DNA of 64,000 nucleotides from Cyanophora paradoxa (lineage: Eukaryota; Glaucocystophyceae; Cyanophorales; Cyanophoraceae), in contig QPMI01000445.1 of NCBI GenBank assembly GCA_004431415.1, forward strand, positions 208,576-272,575, written 5' to 3'. Positions 10,204 to 20,130 of the stretch are shown piece after piece (position 1 is the stretch's first letter; every line of letters begins with the position of its first letter). Under the pieces are notes generated by a model. It did no database searches. It saw only the letters and a program-made list of their open reading frames with translations, and was not told where the DNA came from. The position numbers were made by a program, and so were the translations under genes.

Positions 10204-11501
10204 CTAGTCTGAGTCCGATTCGCAGCTGCTGAAGGCCGCCGGGTCGAGGGGGGCCTGTGCATGCACGCAACCTCTCAGTCAGAAGGCCGCGGCGCCGGCA
10301 CCCCATCGGCCCCTGAAGCTTCGCGCGCGCAAGTGCACCGCTTCGAGACTCGGGATGGACTTCCGGAGGCGCCTGAGGCGGCGGCGCTCCTCCCGGCGGA
10401 GATGTCGCACCCTGGTGGGGTCCCCCTCGCACCAGGTCCCCAGCTCGCGGAGGTCGGGCAGCGCGGCGCCCACGGCGCGCAGCTCCGCCTTCGTGAGGCG
10501 GGGGACGGCGAAGAGGGCGAGGCTGCGGAGGGCGGAGAAGGGCGCCAGGGCGGGCCCCAGCTCCGTCCACTCGCTCCGGCGCGGCCCCTCCGCCTCGGCG
10601 AACGCGAGCGCTGCTGCGCGATTTTAATTGAGAAATCTATAAATATGCATATATAGGTCTGGCTATAGGACCTAAATGTATGTATCGATTCGCGATCGCC
10701 ATTAATATTTATATACGCGCCAATATTATTATTGGGCGTATACGTATACGTAGAAAGTTTGAATGCGTGCTCTGCGTGTGCACCCTGGGGAGGGGGGCGG
10801 GGGCAGAGGCGGAGGGAGAGGGAGCGGAGGGTGGCCCCGAGGGGCGCGAGGTGCACGAGCAGCGCCGCCACGTAGAAGCGGTTCATGTGCGCCTGCGCGC
10901 CCGCGCGCGCGCCGCCGCGACGTCAGGGCGCATATCCAAGACTAGGGGCTCGCGGGGGATTGCTTGCCCGCTCCTCGTCCTCGCAGGCCTGTACGTAGTG
11001 GGCGCATCCTTCCTCACGCGCCGCCCGCGAGAGGCCGTGCGGGAGCGCGATCTGAAGCGCGAAATGCGCGTTAAGATGCTGAATTTCGAGCTCGAGGGCG
11101 CGCGTCAAGAGAAGATATTTAAAATGTACGAGTTCATGTAATTTTTTGCGCACGCCGCCGTGGGTGATGGAGATGCTCTCGAGCTCGGGGCCCAAGTGCC
11201 GCAGGAAGCGGAGGAAGGGCACCGAGCGGCCCCAGAACTCGGCGTGGGACTGGGGGTCCGGGCCAGCGCCGCCGCTGGCAGCGGTGCAGCCGATCAAGTC
11301 CAGGTCGCGCCCGTACTCCTCCTCGAGCTCCGAGCGGAGCTCCCAGTAGGCCTCGCCCTCCGAATTCGAGTCCGAGTCGACATCGAACTCTTCCCGCACG
11401 ATAGTGTCCAGCTCGAATGTCCGCGCCTGCGTAAGATCGATTTCGCGGAACGGCTTCAGACGCGGACGCGGAGCGTGCACGTGGAAGTCTAGGAGGGGCA
11501 A
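10204..11501 (-). CDS. leucine-rich-repeat protein, 5' end uncertain
   Basis: Four exons chain in phase: 11501-10995, 10892-10784, 10613-10339 and 10254-10204 (TAG). Introns begin GTACAG, GTGCAC and GTGCAC and all end CAG. The visible product is about 313 residues. It has an acidic start (DVDSDSNSEGEAYWELRSEL near residues 39-58), then leucine-spaced segments such as FLRFLRHLGPELESISITHG, LGATLRSLSLRLCP and FSALRSLALFAVPRLTKAEL, typical of irregular LRRs of F-box partner proteins. It ends acidic (CESDSD). There is no ATG at the upstream edge (the frame opens after a stop near 11525), so a 5' exon is missing. The F-box gene at 11703-12226 lies 200 bases upstream on the same strand. The two may be one F-box/LRR gene, although no phase-compatible GT donor was found; a GC donor is possible. 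Confidence 0.6.
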
Positions 11502-11650
11502 TTCTAAGATCGCTTCCGCGAATTACATATTATAGCTATAGATCCGAATGCGCCAGCGAGAATTTAGCGAGATTGCGCCAGCGCGACATTCAGCGCTTTA
11601 ATTTCGGCGCGACATCGAAGTCACTCGTTTTCGGAATCATGTATAGCCCT

Positions 11651-11694
11651 AGATCCAGATCCAGATCTAGATCTAGATCTAGATCAAGACCTCA
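11651..11694. repeat. AGATCT tandem run
   Basis: CTAGATCCAGATCCAGATCT followed by AGATCTAGATCTAGATC forms a tandem of the palindromic hexamer AGATCT between the F-box and LRR genes. Similar runs of single palindromic hexamers occur through the spacers. Confidence 0.7.
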
Positions 11695-11702
11695 ATATTA
11701 AT

Positions 11703-12226
11703 TTAGATCGATATCGACGAATCCTCCCCCATGACGCGCGCGCGGCGCGCCTTCACCGCGCCGTGCTCGATCCGCGCCGCCCACGCCCGCAGAATGCGCT
11801 TGGGGTCGGCGATTGGCCACTTCTTCTCGTCCTCGTGTCGAAGGTCAGCGAGGTGCTTGCGAAAGTAGGGCCATGTCAGCGCGAGCGACTGCCAAGTCCC
11901 GTGCTTGCGGACGAGGTCCCGCAGCCGCCGGCTGACGCCCGCAACAGAGTCGAAGGCGTCGGCGGCCCCGAGGTGCTCGAGCACGAGCCAGAGAACATCG
12001 TCTGGCAACGCGTCGAGGGTGAGCTCGAGGGCGCCAACTGCGGCTGCAGGCGCTATCAAAGTCGGCGAAGAAAACGACAGACATACAACGCGCGCTCACT
12101 CTCGTGGCGCGCGCGCTTGCGGCGCTGGCCATGGGTCGGCGGCACCACGGCCATCGCGGCGGGCGGCGATGAAGATGGGCTCTCGTGCGCCAGCCGGGCC
12201 GAGCGTCTCGGCGTCGTCGGTTCCAT
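11703..12226 (-). CDS. small F-box protein with basic N-terminus
   Basis: Two exons: 12226-12100 (ATG at 12226-12224) and 12043-11703 (stop at 11705-11703). The 56-base intron has GTGAGC/CTGCAG ends and phase 1. The product is 155 residues. Residues 1-42 are basic and Ser/Pro-rich, with RRSARLAH and QRRKRARH, which look like nuclear localisation signals. Residues about 47-90 are a clear F-box: LDALPDDVLWLVLEHLGAAD then SVAGVSRRLRDLVRKHGTWQ. F-box proteins bind Skp1 and bring substrates to an SCF ubiquitin ligase. No substrate-binding repeat remains after the F-box here, only a basic ~60-residue tail. Either this is a short adaptor or its LRR part is the gene immediately downstream (10204-11501). 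The ATG is preferred because it alone gives a phase-consistent splice into the F-box. Confidence 0.75.
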
Positions 12227-12627
12227 GCGAATATCGATATATATCGATGCGCGGGTGACGGCCGCGGGCGACGGCCGGCGCTGCTTGCGGCTCTGAATAA
12301 GTCGTACCCCTGCCGATCAAGTCACCCGATCTCAGCGGCCAGCGAGCGCCCGAACGAGTACGGCGCGCGGATGTACTCGTCGCGGAACCGGCGCACTAGC
12401 GCGCCGCGCGCCCCGCCGCCTCCCGTCTGCAGGTGCGTTTGCATTTAATTGCGTGCTGCGCCCATGGCCGCGGCCGGCAGCGGGAGAAGGCGCTAGCATG
12501 CCCTTGAATGCCGTTGATTTCATACGGCGATCTGCGGCCCTGGTCTCGTTGAGGCTTAGAGCTGCGTTGCGGGGACGTTGAGGACGTCGGCGCTCGTGGC
12601 CGATCGCCGAGTCAATTAGGCTTGTAG

Positions 12628-15200
12628 GATCCTCTAGTGCTATGCGCTCTAATTGCTGATCGACGAGCACGGGGCGCCGCCTGCAGGTTTTGGAGTGCGG
12701 GGCGCTGCCTTCGAGGGTCATCGTGCACGTTTCGTCACTCGAATGCCTTCGAGGAGCATTCGGAAGTGGCGCTCTGCAGGCTCTGGCTGTCCAGCGGATG
12801 TGCGTGCGGGTCCGCCGCGCTAGCGCTGGTCCGCCGCTTCTCACGTCCCGGCAGTCTGCAAGTTTGGGGCGGACTGCTCCTTCCGCCACACCGGAGACCG
12901 CTTCGGCTGGCGCACAGGGACGGTGCGCCTGCGCCCGTCGCGCGCTTGCCGGCGGCTGCGGTCGGGATTCGATCCGCTGCCCCGCGGGGCGCGCAGGAGA
13001 TCAGGGGCGAGTCGCCGCTGCTGGAGGCCCTGCCGGACGAGCTGCTGGCGCTGGTGGTGGCCTTCCTGCCGCTGCGGGACCGCCTCCGCCTGCGCGCCGC
13101 GTGCCGCCGTCTCGCCGCCGTCGTCCACGCCGCCGAGGCCGCCCTCGACTCCGCCGTGCGCCCCCGCGCCCCGCGCCCGCCGCTCGGCCCCGGGCTCGAC
13201 CGGCGCGCGCCGCAGGCCCTCGGGCTCCTGCCCTCGCGCCCCGCCCTCCTCCGCTCCTTCGTGGACCGCTTCCCGTCCCTGACCGCGATGGACCTCCGTG
13301 GCTGCGAGGCGAGCCCGAGCGCCCCCGCCCCCGCCCCGCCCCTTTCCTCCCCCTCACGCGTTGCCGGGCCGCCGCAGACCGCGCTCTCGACCCCGTGCCT
13401 CCTCGCCGTCGCACGCGCCTCCCCGCAGCTCGAGGCGGGCCCCCGTACCCCCCCTCCCCCCTCGGCACGCGGGGCTCACGCACCCCGGCAGGTGCTGCGG
13501 GTGGCGGGGACGCGGGAGGCGGCGGCGCGCTCGCGAATGGAGTGCGCCGCCTGCATCGCTATCAACAAGTGCGCCCCGCCCTCCGCCCGCGGTTCTGGAG
13601 TCCCAGATTGGAGCCTAGAGCTTTCGTCATGGACAGCGACGCGTCCCTTTCTCTCCCCTCGCCTTTTCCCTCATCTGCGCCGACGCGCAGCGCGCCGGCG
13701 CGGGCGCTGGAGGGCGCGGCGGAGAGCCTGGCGGCCTCCCTCGCCTCCCGCATCTCCGCCACCGTCCGCGCCACCGCCCACCGCCGCCCGCCCCGCCCCG
13801 GCACACGGTGCCCTCCTACCCCGGCCGCGTTCCGGCCCCTGCGTCCCTGCTACGTCCGCCGACGCGCCGCGCCGCGCCGCAGGGGCTCGAAGTGGTCCCC
13901 CGAGGAGACGCCCGACGCGGCCGCCGCCCGCATCGCCTCGGTCGCCCGCTCCATGCGCTTCGGTGGCGGCCCCGCGACCCCCGGCCGCCTTGCTCCGTGC
14001 CGCTCACGCCTCGGTCTTGTCCAGGCGCCCTCCGCGAGCTCGAGATCTGCTTCACGGACGGCGTGCGCCGCCCCTCGGCCACCCGCCGCCCCTCGGCCGC
14101 GCCGGACGCCGCCCCCGCAGCTCGGGGGCCCCGCTCTGGCGTCCCTGCTGGGGGCGGCGGCGGCCGGGGGCGCCCTGCAAACGGTCTCGCTGCGGGGCGA
14201 GCCCTGCCTGACCGACGAGGCGCTGTCGGCCCTCGCCCGCGCCAGCCCCCACCTCCAGGTCCGCCCCTGGCCCGGCCCCTGCGCGCGCCCCGCCCGCTCA
14301 GCGCGCCGGCAGCGGCTGGACGTCTCCTTCTGCGTGCGGCTGACGGACGCGGCGCCGCGCGCCCTCGCCGCCGCCTGCCCCGCCCTTGAGACACTTGCCC
14401 TCGCCTGGTCCGCCCCGCCCGCCGCCCGGCCCGCCGGCCCCCGCGTCTCGCCAAGGGACGGGCAGGTGCCCGTGCCTGACGGACGAGGCGGCGGCGGCCT
14501 TCCTCGCGCACCCGGCCCTGCGCCGGTTCGACGCGACGGGGGCCCGCGGCATCGGCGCCCCCGCCCTCGACCGCCTCGCCGCCTCCAAGCCGCCCCTCGA
14601 GGCCTCCCGCGCCCCCGCGGCCTCCGCGGCGGGGCCGGGGTCGGGGAAGGCACGCGGGGGCGTGGACGTGGCGCGGGACCAGGGCCGGCCCCGCCTCACC
14701 GTCGGGCAGGGGCCCCTCGGCCCCGACACGGTCCCCGCCCCGCCCCCCCGCCCCCCCGGCCCCCCGCCGCCCCGTTGGCTTCTCTCGCGGCTCATCGCGG
14801 GGCGGGCGGGGCCAGATCGCGACGCTGTTCGACGTGCTCTTCCAGTCCATCAGCGACATCGACGAGCTCTTCACCTACGAGGGCCCGCCCCGCCCCTCCC
14901 CGCCGCCCCTCCCCCGCTGAGGGGCGGGGCAGACGCGCCGGCCCTCGGCGCCCTCGGCGGCGTCGGCTTTGTCGACCTCCACGCGTACGGCGACGAGGTG
15001 CCGGCCCCCTCCGCGCTGCCTCTCATGTCGCCCCCCTCGACGCCCTCGTCCCCTCCCAGGACGAGGACGAGGCGGACGACTCGAACGACGAGTACGCCTT
15101 CGAAGGGGTCCGCCCCTCCCTCCCTCCGGCCCCGCCCTGTACCCCGCTCTCCAGGTCCCAGCGCGCGCAGGACCCGGACGTCTGGCACGAGTACGACTGA
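12628..15200 (+). CDS. two-CCCH-finger / F-box / LRR protein, 5' end uncertain
   Basis: The open frame from 12628 encodes CRFWSAGRCLRGSSCTFRH, a C-X7-C-X5-C-X3-H zinc finger. A second finger, CRLWLSSGFCKFGADCSFRH (C-X8-C-X5-C-X3-H), is completed across a 55-base intron (12800-12854, GTGCGT/GGCAG). A second intron (12923-12996) leads in phase to an F-box, SPLLEALPDELLALVVAFLP, then AMN1-type LRRs: LTAMDLRGC, TALSTPCLLAVARASPQLE, EALSALARASPHLQ, RLDVSFCVRLTDAAPRALAA and FLAHPALRRFDATGARGIGA. It ends acidic (DEDEADDSNDEYAFE) and WHEYD at 15198, stop to 15200. At least two introns begin GC (13309, 13435). CCCH fingers usually bind RNA and F-box/LRR proteins recruit substrates to SCF ligases, so an RNA-linked ubiquitin ligase adaptor is an inference. 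No in-frame ATG precedes finger 1; the frame opens after a TAG at 12625, so a first exon is missing. Exon limits between 13.6 and 14.1 kb are approximate. Confidence 0.72.
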
Positions 15201-15397
15201 GCCGGGGCCCGCGCTGCGGCCGGGGCTTGGGCGACATGTACATTACAGCGTGTAATTAACTCGCGACAGCACTGTCGGCTCCTCTCGGAGAGCTCCGAGC
15301 TCGCGGGGCCCGGCGGCCGGCGAGGGGCCAGCGCGGCGGCCATGGCCAGCTGCAGGGAGCCGAGACGGGGGATACGTAGGAGACGCGGAGACCGGAG

Positions 15398-15470
15398 GGG
15401 CAAAGGGTCGCACGCCGTCAGGACTATAGCCCAGGGGCAAAGGGTCGCACGCCGTCAGGACTATAGCCTA
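15398..15470. repeat. 37-bp tandem duplication
   Basis: GGGGCAAAGGGTCGCACGCC followed by GTCAGGACTATAGCC occurs twice back to back (about 15398-15433 and 15434-15468), differing only at the edge. It lies between the 3' ends of the LRR gene and the U32 fragment and has no coding signal. Confidence 0.8.
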
Positions 15471-15478
15471 TACGCATA

Positions 15479-15765
15479 AGGCTGCGGCCACCCGGCGGCA
15501 GCGCGGGCTACTCCATGGAGCCGCGGGTGACGCCGAGCTGGGAGAGGAGCTTGAGCTCGCGCCAGAGGTCGGCGGCGGAGAGCTCGCCGCGGGCGAGGGC
15601 GCCGTAGCACTCGAGGGTGCGCCGCACGCGCCCGGGCCCCTCGTCCACGAACTCGACCCGGAAGGCCCGCGCCCCGGCCCCCGCCAGCCGCCCGAAGTGC
15701 TCCGCCCCCGTCTGCGCCCTCCCGTTGTACACCGTGTTCCGGCACCCCGCGTCCCCCTGCGCGCG
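15479..15765 (-). pseudogene. inverted duplicate of the last U32 exon
   Basis: On the minus strand this interval repeats 24770-25042: the intron acceptor (GCGCGCGCAGGGGGACGCGG), the final coding exon (NTVYNGRAQTGAEHFGRLAG ... KLLSQLGVTRGSME) and the 3' flank to GTGGCCGCAGCC. The copy keeps the frame and differs by very few bases (one Gly to Ala change near the end), so the duplication is recent. It has no upstream exons and no start codon apart from an internal ATG-less frame, and sits tail-to-tail with the CCCH/F-box gene. It is therefore a truncated duplicate. Because the intron edge was copied too, it arose by DNA duplication and not by retroposition. It lies about 60 bases downstream of the MPG stop and could serve as part of that gene's 3' untranslated region. 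Confidence 0.82.
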
Positions 15766-15825
15766 CGGCGGGTCGGATGATGGAATCGAGAGGGAGCCAG
15801 CGCTATGGTCCCTCTTGCACCTTCG

Positions 15826-16994
15826 CTACCTCCGCCGCCGCTTGCGATTGCTTGGAGCTGGTGCTCCCGCCACGGCCCCGCCCCCATCCGCCGTGCCCTC
15901 CGCCGCCTCCGCCGCCTCCCTTCCTGCGCGCGGCCTCCGCGCGGCGGTCCCCTCCTCCGCGGCGGCGGCCGGTGGGGCCTCGGGGGTGTCCGGCAGGGCG
16001 AGGGGCGCACAGGGCGCGGCGGCGGGGGCCCCTCCGAGGAGGGGGGCCCAGGCCGAGTCGGGTACGATGAACCGGTAAGGCAGGTGCTTGTCCGGTCCCG
16101 CGTAGTCGATCCCCACTGCGCCGCGCGCCGTCAATCGCGTCCCCGAGAGGCGTGGGGGGGAAGGGGAGGGGGGGTACCCACCCCGGGGCCCGACGACGAC
16201 GGCGCTGGGGGGTACGGAGATGCCGCGGTCCTCGATCCAGAGGGAGCCCTCGCCGGGGCGCGTGACGGGCCGCGCGTTGTGCTTCACGGAGAGGCCGAGC
16301 GCCGCCGCCAGCATGCCTGCGCCGCGCGGCGCGCCGGTCATGGCGGCGGCGCACGGGGAGCCGGCGGGGGCGGGGCGGGGCGGGGCGCGCCGGGCCCGGC
16401 GGCGACGCGGTCGTCCAGCGCGCCCTTCCCGCGCCGGCGGAGCATCGCCGCGACGCCCTCCAGCGGCTGCAGTGCCCGCACCAGCACCGCGTGCGGCCTC
16501 CCCTCCTCCCGCACCACCACGTTCAGCTGCGCCCCCGCCGCGGGGTCGCTCGCAGGCTGCAACGATGGCCGCGAGGCGGGAGGAGGCCGCACCAGCTCGT
16601 ACATGTGGCACCTGTAGATGTAGGAGACGCCGCAGGGCCCGAACATGACCTCCGTGCGCGCCGTCCGCCGGTTTCCGTACGCGTGGCACGCCCGGTCCTC
16701 TGCGCCCTGCGCATGCACAAGGAGTCGGCGTGAACGATCTGCAGCGGATCTGCTGAGCATTCACCCTCACCGCACCTCGTACGCCTCAGTCTCGGTAATG
16801 ATGCCCGCGGTTGTGCAGCAGCGGCCGTCGAATTCGAAGCAAGTCACCAGGACCTTCCCGAGCAGCGCACGCGCGGTTTCGACTGCCGATCCCAGGAAGA
16901 ACTCCTGTCGCAGCACCTGGCCCGGAACGCCTCCGTACGCGGCGAGCAGCGCCGCGTGGAGCCTCCGCGCCGCCTCCGCCCTCGCCTTCGCCAT
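15826..16994 (-). CDS. MPG: 3-methyladenine (alkyladenine) DNA glycosylase
   Basis: Five exons close in phase: 16994-16776, 16706-16593, 16526-16391, 16316-16182 and 16115-15826, giving 297 residues. This is the AAG/MPG fold that removes alkylated purines in base-excision repair. Visible hallmarks are EFFLGSAVETARALLGKVLV, the catalytic ITETEAYE (glutamate near residue 68), DRACHAYGNRRTARTEVMFG, LNVVV...VLVRALQPLEG, the GPG...LAAALGL loop completed across an intron, and VGIDYAGPDKHLPYRF. The third intron (16390-16317) begins GC, and only that donor restores the expected GPG-LAAALGL junction. The other introns are GTGCGG or GTGGG. After residue ~230 the protein has a low-complexity Ala/Glu/Pro tail ending NRKRRRR, a probable nuclear localisation signal. 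The ATG at 16994 is the first one. It diverges from the PWWP gene 309 bases away. Confidence 0.92.
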
Positions 16995-17303
16995 CGAGCG
17001 CGGGTCCCTCGAACACGCCGGAGGCGCTGGCAAAGTTCGGAGAGCGTGCAATGCGGCGCTGCTGGATCGCCCCGCTGGTTGCTGCACCCTGCGGAGTGCC
17101 CGAGAATCGATTCGCCTCGCTGGTTGCTGAGTGATGTTGCCTTGTTGCTTGATGGGGCTATGTGCGCTCGTCAGAGTGCCCGAGAGTCGGCGGTAGTGCT
17201 TTCCACCAAGGCCGCTGGCAAGGCGGTGGGGGGGTATAATAACAAGTCACATCAACAGTACCCCGCCAGCCACCACCTTTTGCGGGCGCTAGGGCGAAAC
17301 AGG
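16995..17303. promoter_or_regulatory. shared upstream region of divergent MPG and PWWP genes
   Basis: The two ATGs face away from each other 309 bases apart, so both promoters and 5' leaders must lie here. GCTGGTTGCTG occurs twice (about 17082 and 17118), and AGTGCCCGAGA also occurs twice (17096 and 17177), forming a short internal duplication. No TATA box is evident; GGTATAATAACAAG near 17234 is the most AT-rich spot. The assignment rests on gene geometry alone. Confidence 0.5.
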
Positions 17304-19968
17304 ATGAGCCCGAGCTCGGCAAGCGCGGTCGGGAACACGGCCGAAGTGCCTCCGCGCATAGAGCCTGGCACGGTTGTCTGGGGGCGAGGCCAGGGTTTTC
17401 CGTGGTGCGTTCTGGCCTCGATATCGCCTTAGCGGAGCGCGCAGAAGCGCCGGCGCCGCGGTCCTATCGCCGCCGACTTCGCTCCGGCGAACCGTATCGC
17501 GAGCTCACACGGCGTCTTCCTAGCTCTCCGAGCCCTCCCCGTCGCTTATTCAGCCTTATCCTCCCTCCCATAGAGCTATTGCCTCGGCCGCGAGGCGTCG
17601 CTCCGCGTTAGCACGTCGCCGAGCTCGACCGTCGCCGCCGACCCCAAGTGCTGGCTCCGAGCCGAGTCTCGAAGCCTTTCGAGAGCGAAAGCGCGGCTGC
17701 GCAACACTCGCTGACGCTACTTTCGCGCCAGGTGGCCCTGCTTGATCGTGGATGAGACGAAGGTGAAGGACGCGCGCGTGCGGGCGGAGCGCAAGCCCGG
17801 GAGGACGCTCTGCATCAGCCTCGGCGACAACAAGTACGTGTGGGTGAAGAAGGAGAACATCCGGTCCGCCTCCGCGCCGCCCGCGGCCGGCTCGCGCCCC
17901 CTGCAGGCTCCTGACTCGCCACGGCTGTCGCAGCGACTTTGAGAGCTGCAGGGGCGAGATATCGAAGCAGAAGGCGCGCGGGGTGGGGCGGGGCGGAGCG
18001 GGGCGGGGCGGGCGGCTGAGGGGGCGGGGCGGGGCAGGTGCGGGAGGAGCTGCGGGGGGACTTCGAGCGGGCGCTGGTGGACGCCGAGGAGTACGCCAAC
18101 GGCGGCGACGCCGACGCCGACGCCGCCGACGACGACGAGGAGGAAGGCGGTTCCTCTGGTGCGCCCCGCGGCGTTTCCCGCCCCGGCCCCGCCGGCGGCG
18201 CTGGCGACGACGCTGAGGGAGGGGCAGGGCGGGCGGGGGAGGCGGGCGGGGCGGGCGGGTCGCCGCGGAGGAACGGGGGCCTGCCGATGTCCGTGGCCGC
18301 CTACCGCGTCCTCACGCAGCGCAAGTCCGCCCTCGCCGCCGCCGACATCGCCGAGGCGAGCCCCCGCCCCCCCGCCCCGCCCCGCCCCGCCCCGCCCGTG
18401 CCCGCGCCGGCGACTGAGGTTGGAGCGGGGCGGGCAGGCGGCGGTGCAGGCGGGGATGCTGCCGGGCCCGGCCGACAGCAAGCTGGCCGAGCGCTTCGGC
18501 AACGCCATCCGCAACCACATGAAGCACCACCACGGCGTGCGCCCCGCCGTTTCTGGCCCCTCCCCGCCCCGCCCAACGGAGCTCGGCCGCAGGCGAGCCC
18601 CTTCTGCCGGGAGGGCAAAGGCCTCTGGGGCCTGCTCCCCGACGTGCCGTACCCCACCTACGTCCGGGGGAGCGCGCGGCCGGCGGCGAGCCCCGCGGGG
18701 CGGGCGTCCGCGGAGGAGCGGCCGCGGAAGCGGAGGCGGCCGGCGCAGGAGGAGGAGGAGGACGGGGAGGACGAGGCGGGGGAGGAGGAGGAGGAAGAGG
18801 ACGACGAGGAGGAGGGCGAGGAGGAGGCGGGGCGGGCGCGGGGGCGGGCGCGGAGCAGCGCGCCGAGCAGCAGCGGCGGGGGTGGCGGGGGCGGCGGGGG
18901 CCTGGTGGCGTCGTCGCCGGAGGCGCGGGCGGCGTGCCGGGAGGTGGCGGAGACGGTGCTGAGGGACGCGGGGCGGCCGCTCTCGCCGGCGGAGATCCTG
19001 CAGCGGGCGCAGCGGGCGGTGCCGGGGCTCGCGGGGCTCGGCCTGGCGGTCATGGAGGGGACGCTGCGGGGCGAGGTGACCCGCCGGCGCGACCGCACGG
19101 CCCTCGTCGCCGTCTCGGGCGACCTCTACGGCCTCAAGGCCTGGACCGAGGTCCCCAAGGAGGCCCGCGCCGCCGCCCGCGCCGCCGCCCGCAGCTCCCT
19201 CGCCTCCAAGCGCGCCCGCGGCGGCGCCGGCTCCGGCCTCTCCGAGGCCAGCGAGGGCGAGGCCGCCGCCTCCCGCCCCGCCCCCCGGGCCCCGCCGCCG
19301 GACGCCCCGCCAGCGCGGGGCCGGCGTCGGGCCGGCCCCATCCGCGCCCGCCGCCGCGGCGGGGGCGGGGGCGAGCAAGGCGGAGCCGGCGGCGGAGAGC
19401 GCGGCGGGGTCTCTGTGGTCGCCAGCGCGCCGGCCGCGCCGGCCCCTCCGGCGGGGGCGCCCCCGACGCGGCGGCCAAGTCCCCGCAGGCGCCGGCGGGC
19501 GCGGCCGCCTCCTCGTCCTCCGCTGGGGCGGCGGCGGGGCGGGGAAGGCGGGGGCGACGGCGGGGGCGGGGCAGAAGGCGGCGGGGCGGCCGGTGTGGAC
19601 GGTGAAGGAGATCTCCATACGGCGCGTCGGGGCCAAGCGCGGCGTCGCGGTGCGCGGCCGCCCCTCGAGCCCCTCGCCCCGCCCCCGGGCCTCACCCTCC
19701 TCCCCGCGCCCGCCCCGCAGGTCGCGTGCCCGCCGACGATGGAGCAGCTGCTGCGGCTCGCCTCGAGCCAGCTCGGCGCCCGCGTCGTCGAGATATGGAA
19801 CAAGGCGCGCCCGCCCCGCCCCGCCCCGCCGCCCCCGCCCCCTCTGAGCGCCGGCCGGCGCCGCCCCCGCAGAACTCGGACCGGGTGAACGACATCCGGA
19901 CGATCCTGGCGACGGCGGGGGACGTCTACTACGGCGCCACCCAGGCCGACGTCGACGCCATCGAGTAG
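17304..19968 (+). CDS. PWWP and double HARE-HTH chromatin protein
   Basis: Exons in phase: 17304-17404, 17732-17863, 17934-17982, 18038-18158, 18228-18355, 18438-18536, 18593 to about 19280, a linker with uncertain limits to 19649, 19721-19804 and 19873-19968. The first junction recreates a textbook PWWP core: PGTVVWGRGQGFPWWPCLIV, followed by KYVWVKKENIRDFESCR. Next comes a winged-helix-like module spread over three exons (AAYRVLTQRKSALAAADIAE, ADSKLAERFGNAIRNHMKHH, FCREGKGLWGLLPD). After a Glu/Asp-rich run there is a clear HARE-HTH: VAETVLRDAGRPLSPAEILQ ... DLYGLKAW. The C-terminus (ISIRRVGAKRGVA + PPTMEQLLRLASSQLGARVV + RVNDIRTILATAGDVYYG) resembles a beta-grasp domain of doublecortin/KHA type; this is tentative. 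PWWP binds methylated histone tails and DNA. HARE-HTH domains are associated with epigenetic modification systems. Introns at 18356 and 19805 begin GC. Likely nuclear. Confidence 0.78.
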
Positions 19969-20130
19969 GCAGCGGCGGCTGCCCTCGCCCGCTGCGGACG
20001 CGCGCCCCGTCGCGCGTCTACCGTGGCTTTCCAGCACCAGTGAACCCGGACAGAGAGCTAGGGGCAAGAGGAAACAGGCTGGCTAGCTAGCGCGCCCTGC
20101 AGACTCTATGTACACACACCGCAGCACGGC

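Noticed and set aside
13816-14874. 352-codon minus-strand open frame
   Set aside because: Antisense of the LRR exons and C-rich introns of the CCCH/F-box gene; composition is Arg/Gly/Pro/Ala noise with no motif.
15479-15765. Processed retrocopy of the U32 gene
   Set aside because: The copy includes the intron acceptor edge and 3' flanking DNA and lacks upstream exons and a poly-A tail, so it is a DNA-level duplicate.
17717-19636. 639-codon minus-strand open frame
   Set aside because: Runs opposite the PWWP/HARE gene, whose exons close in phase; its sequence is low-complexity Arg/Pro/Ala.
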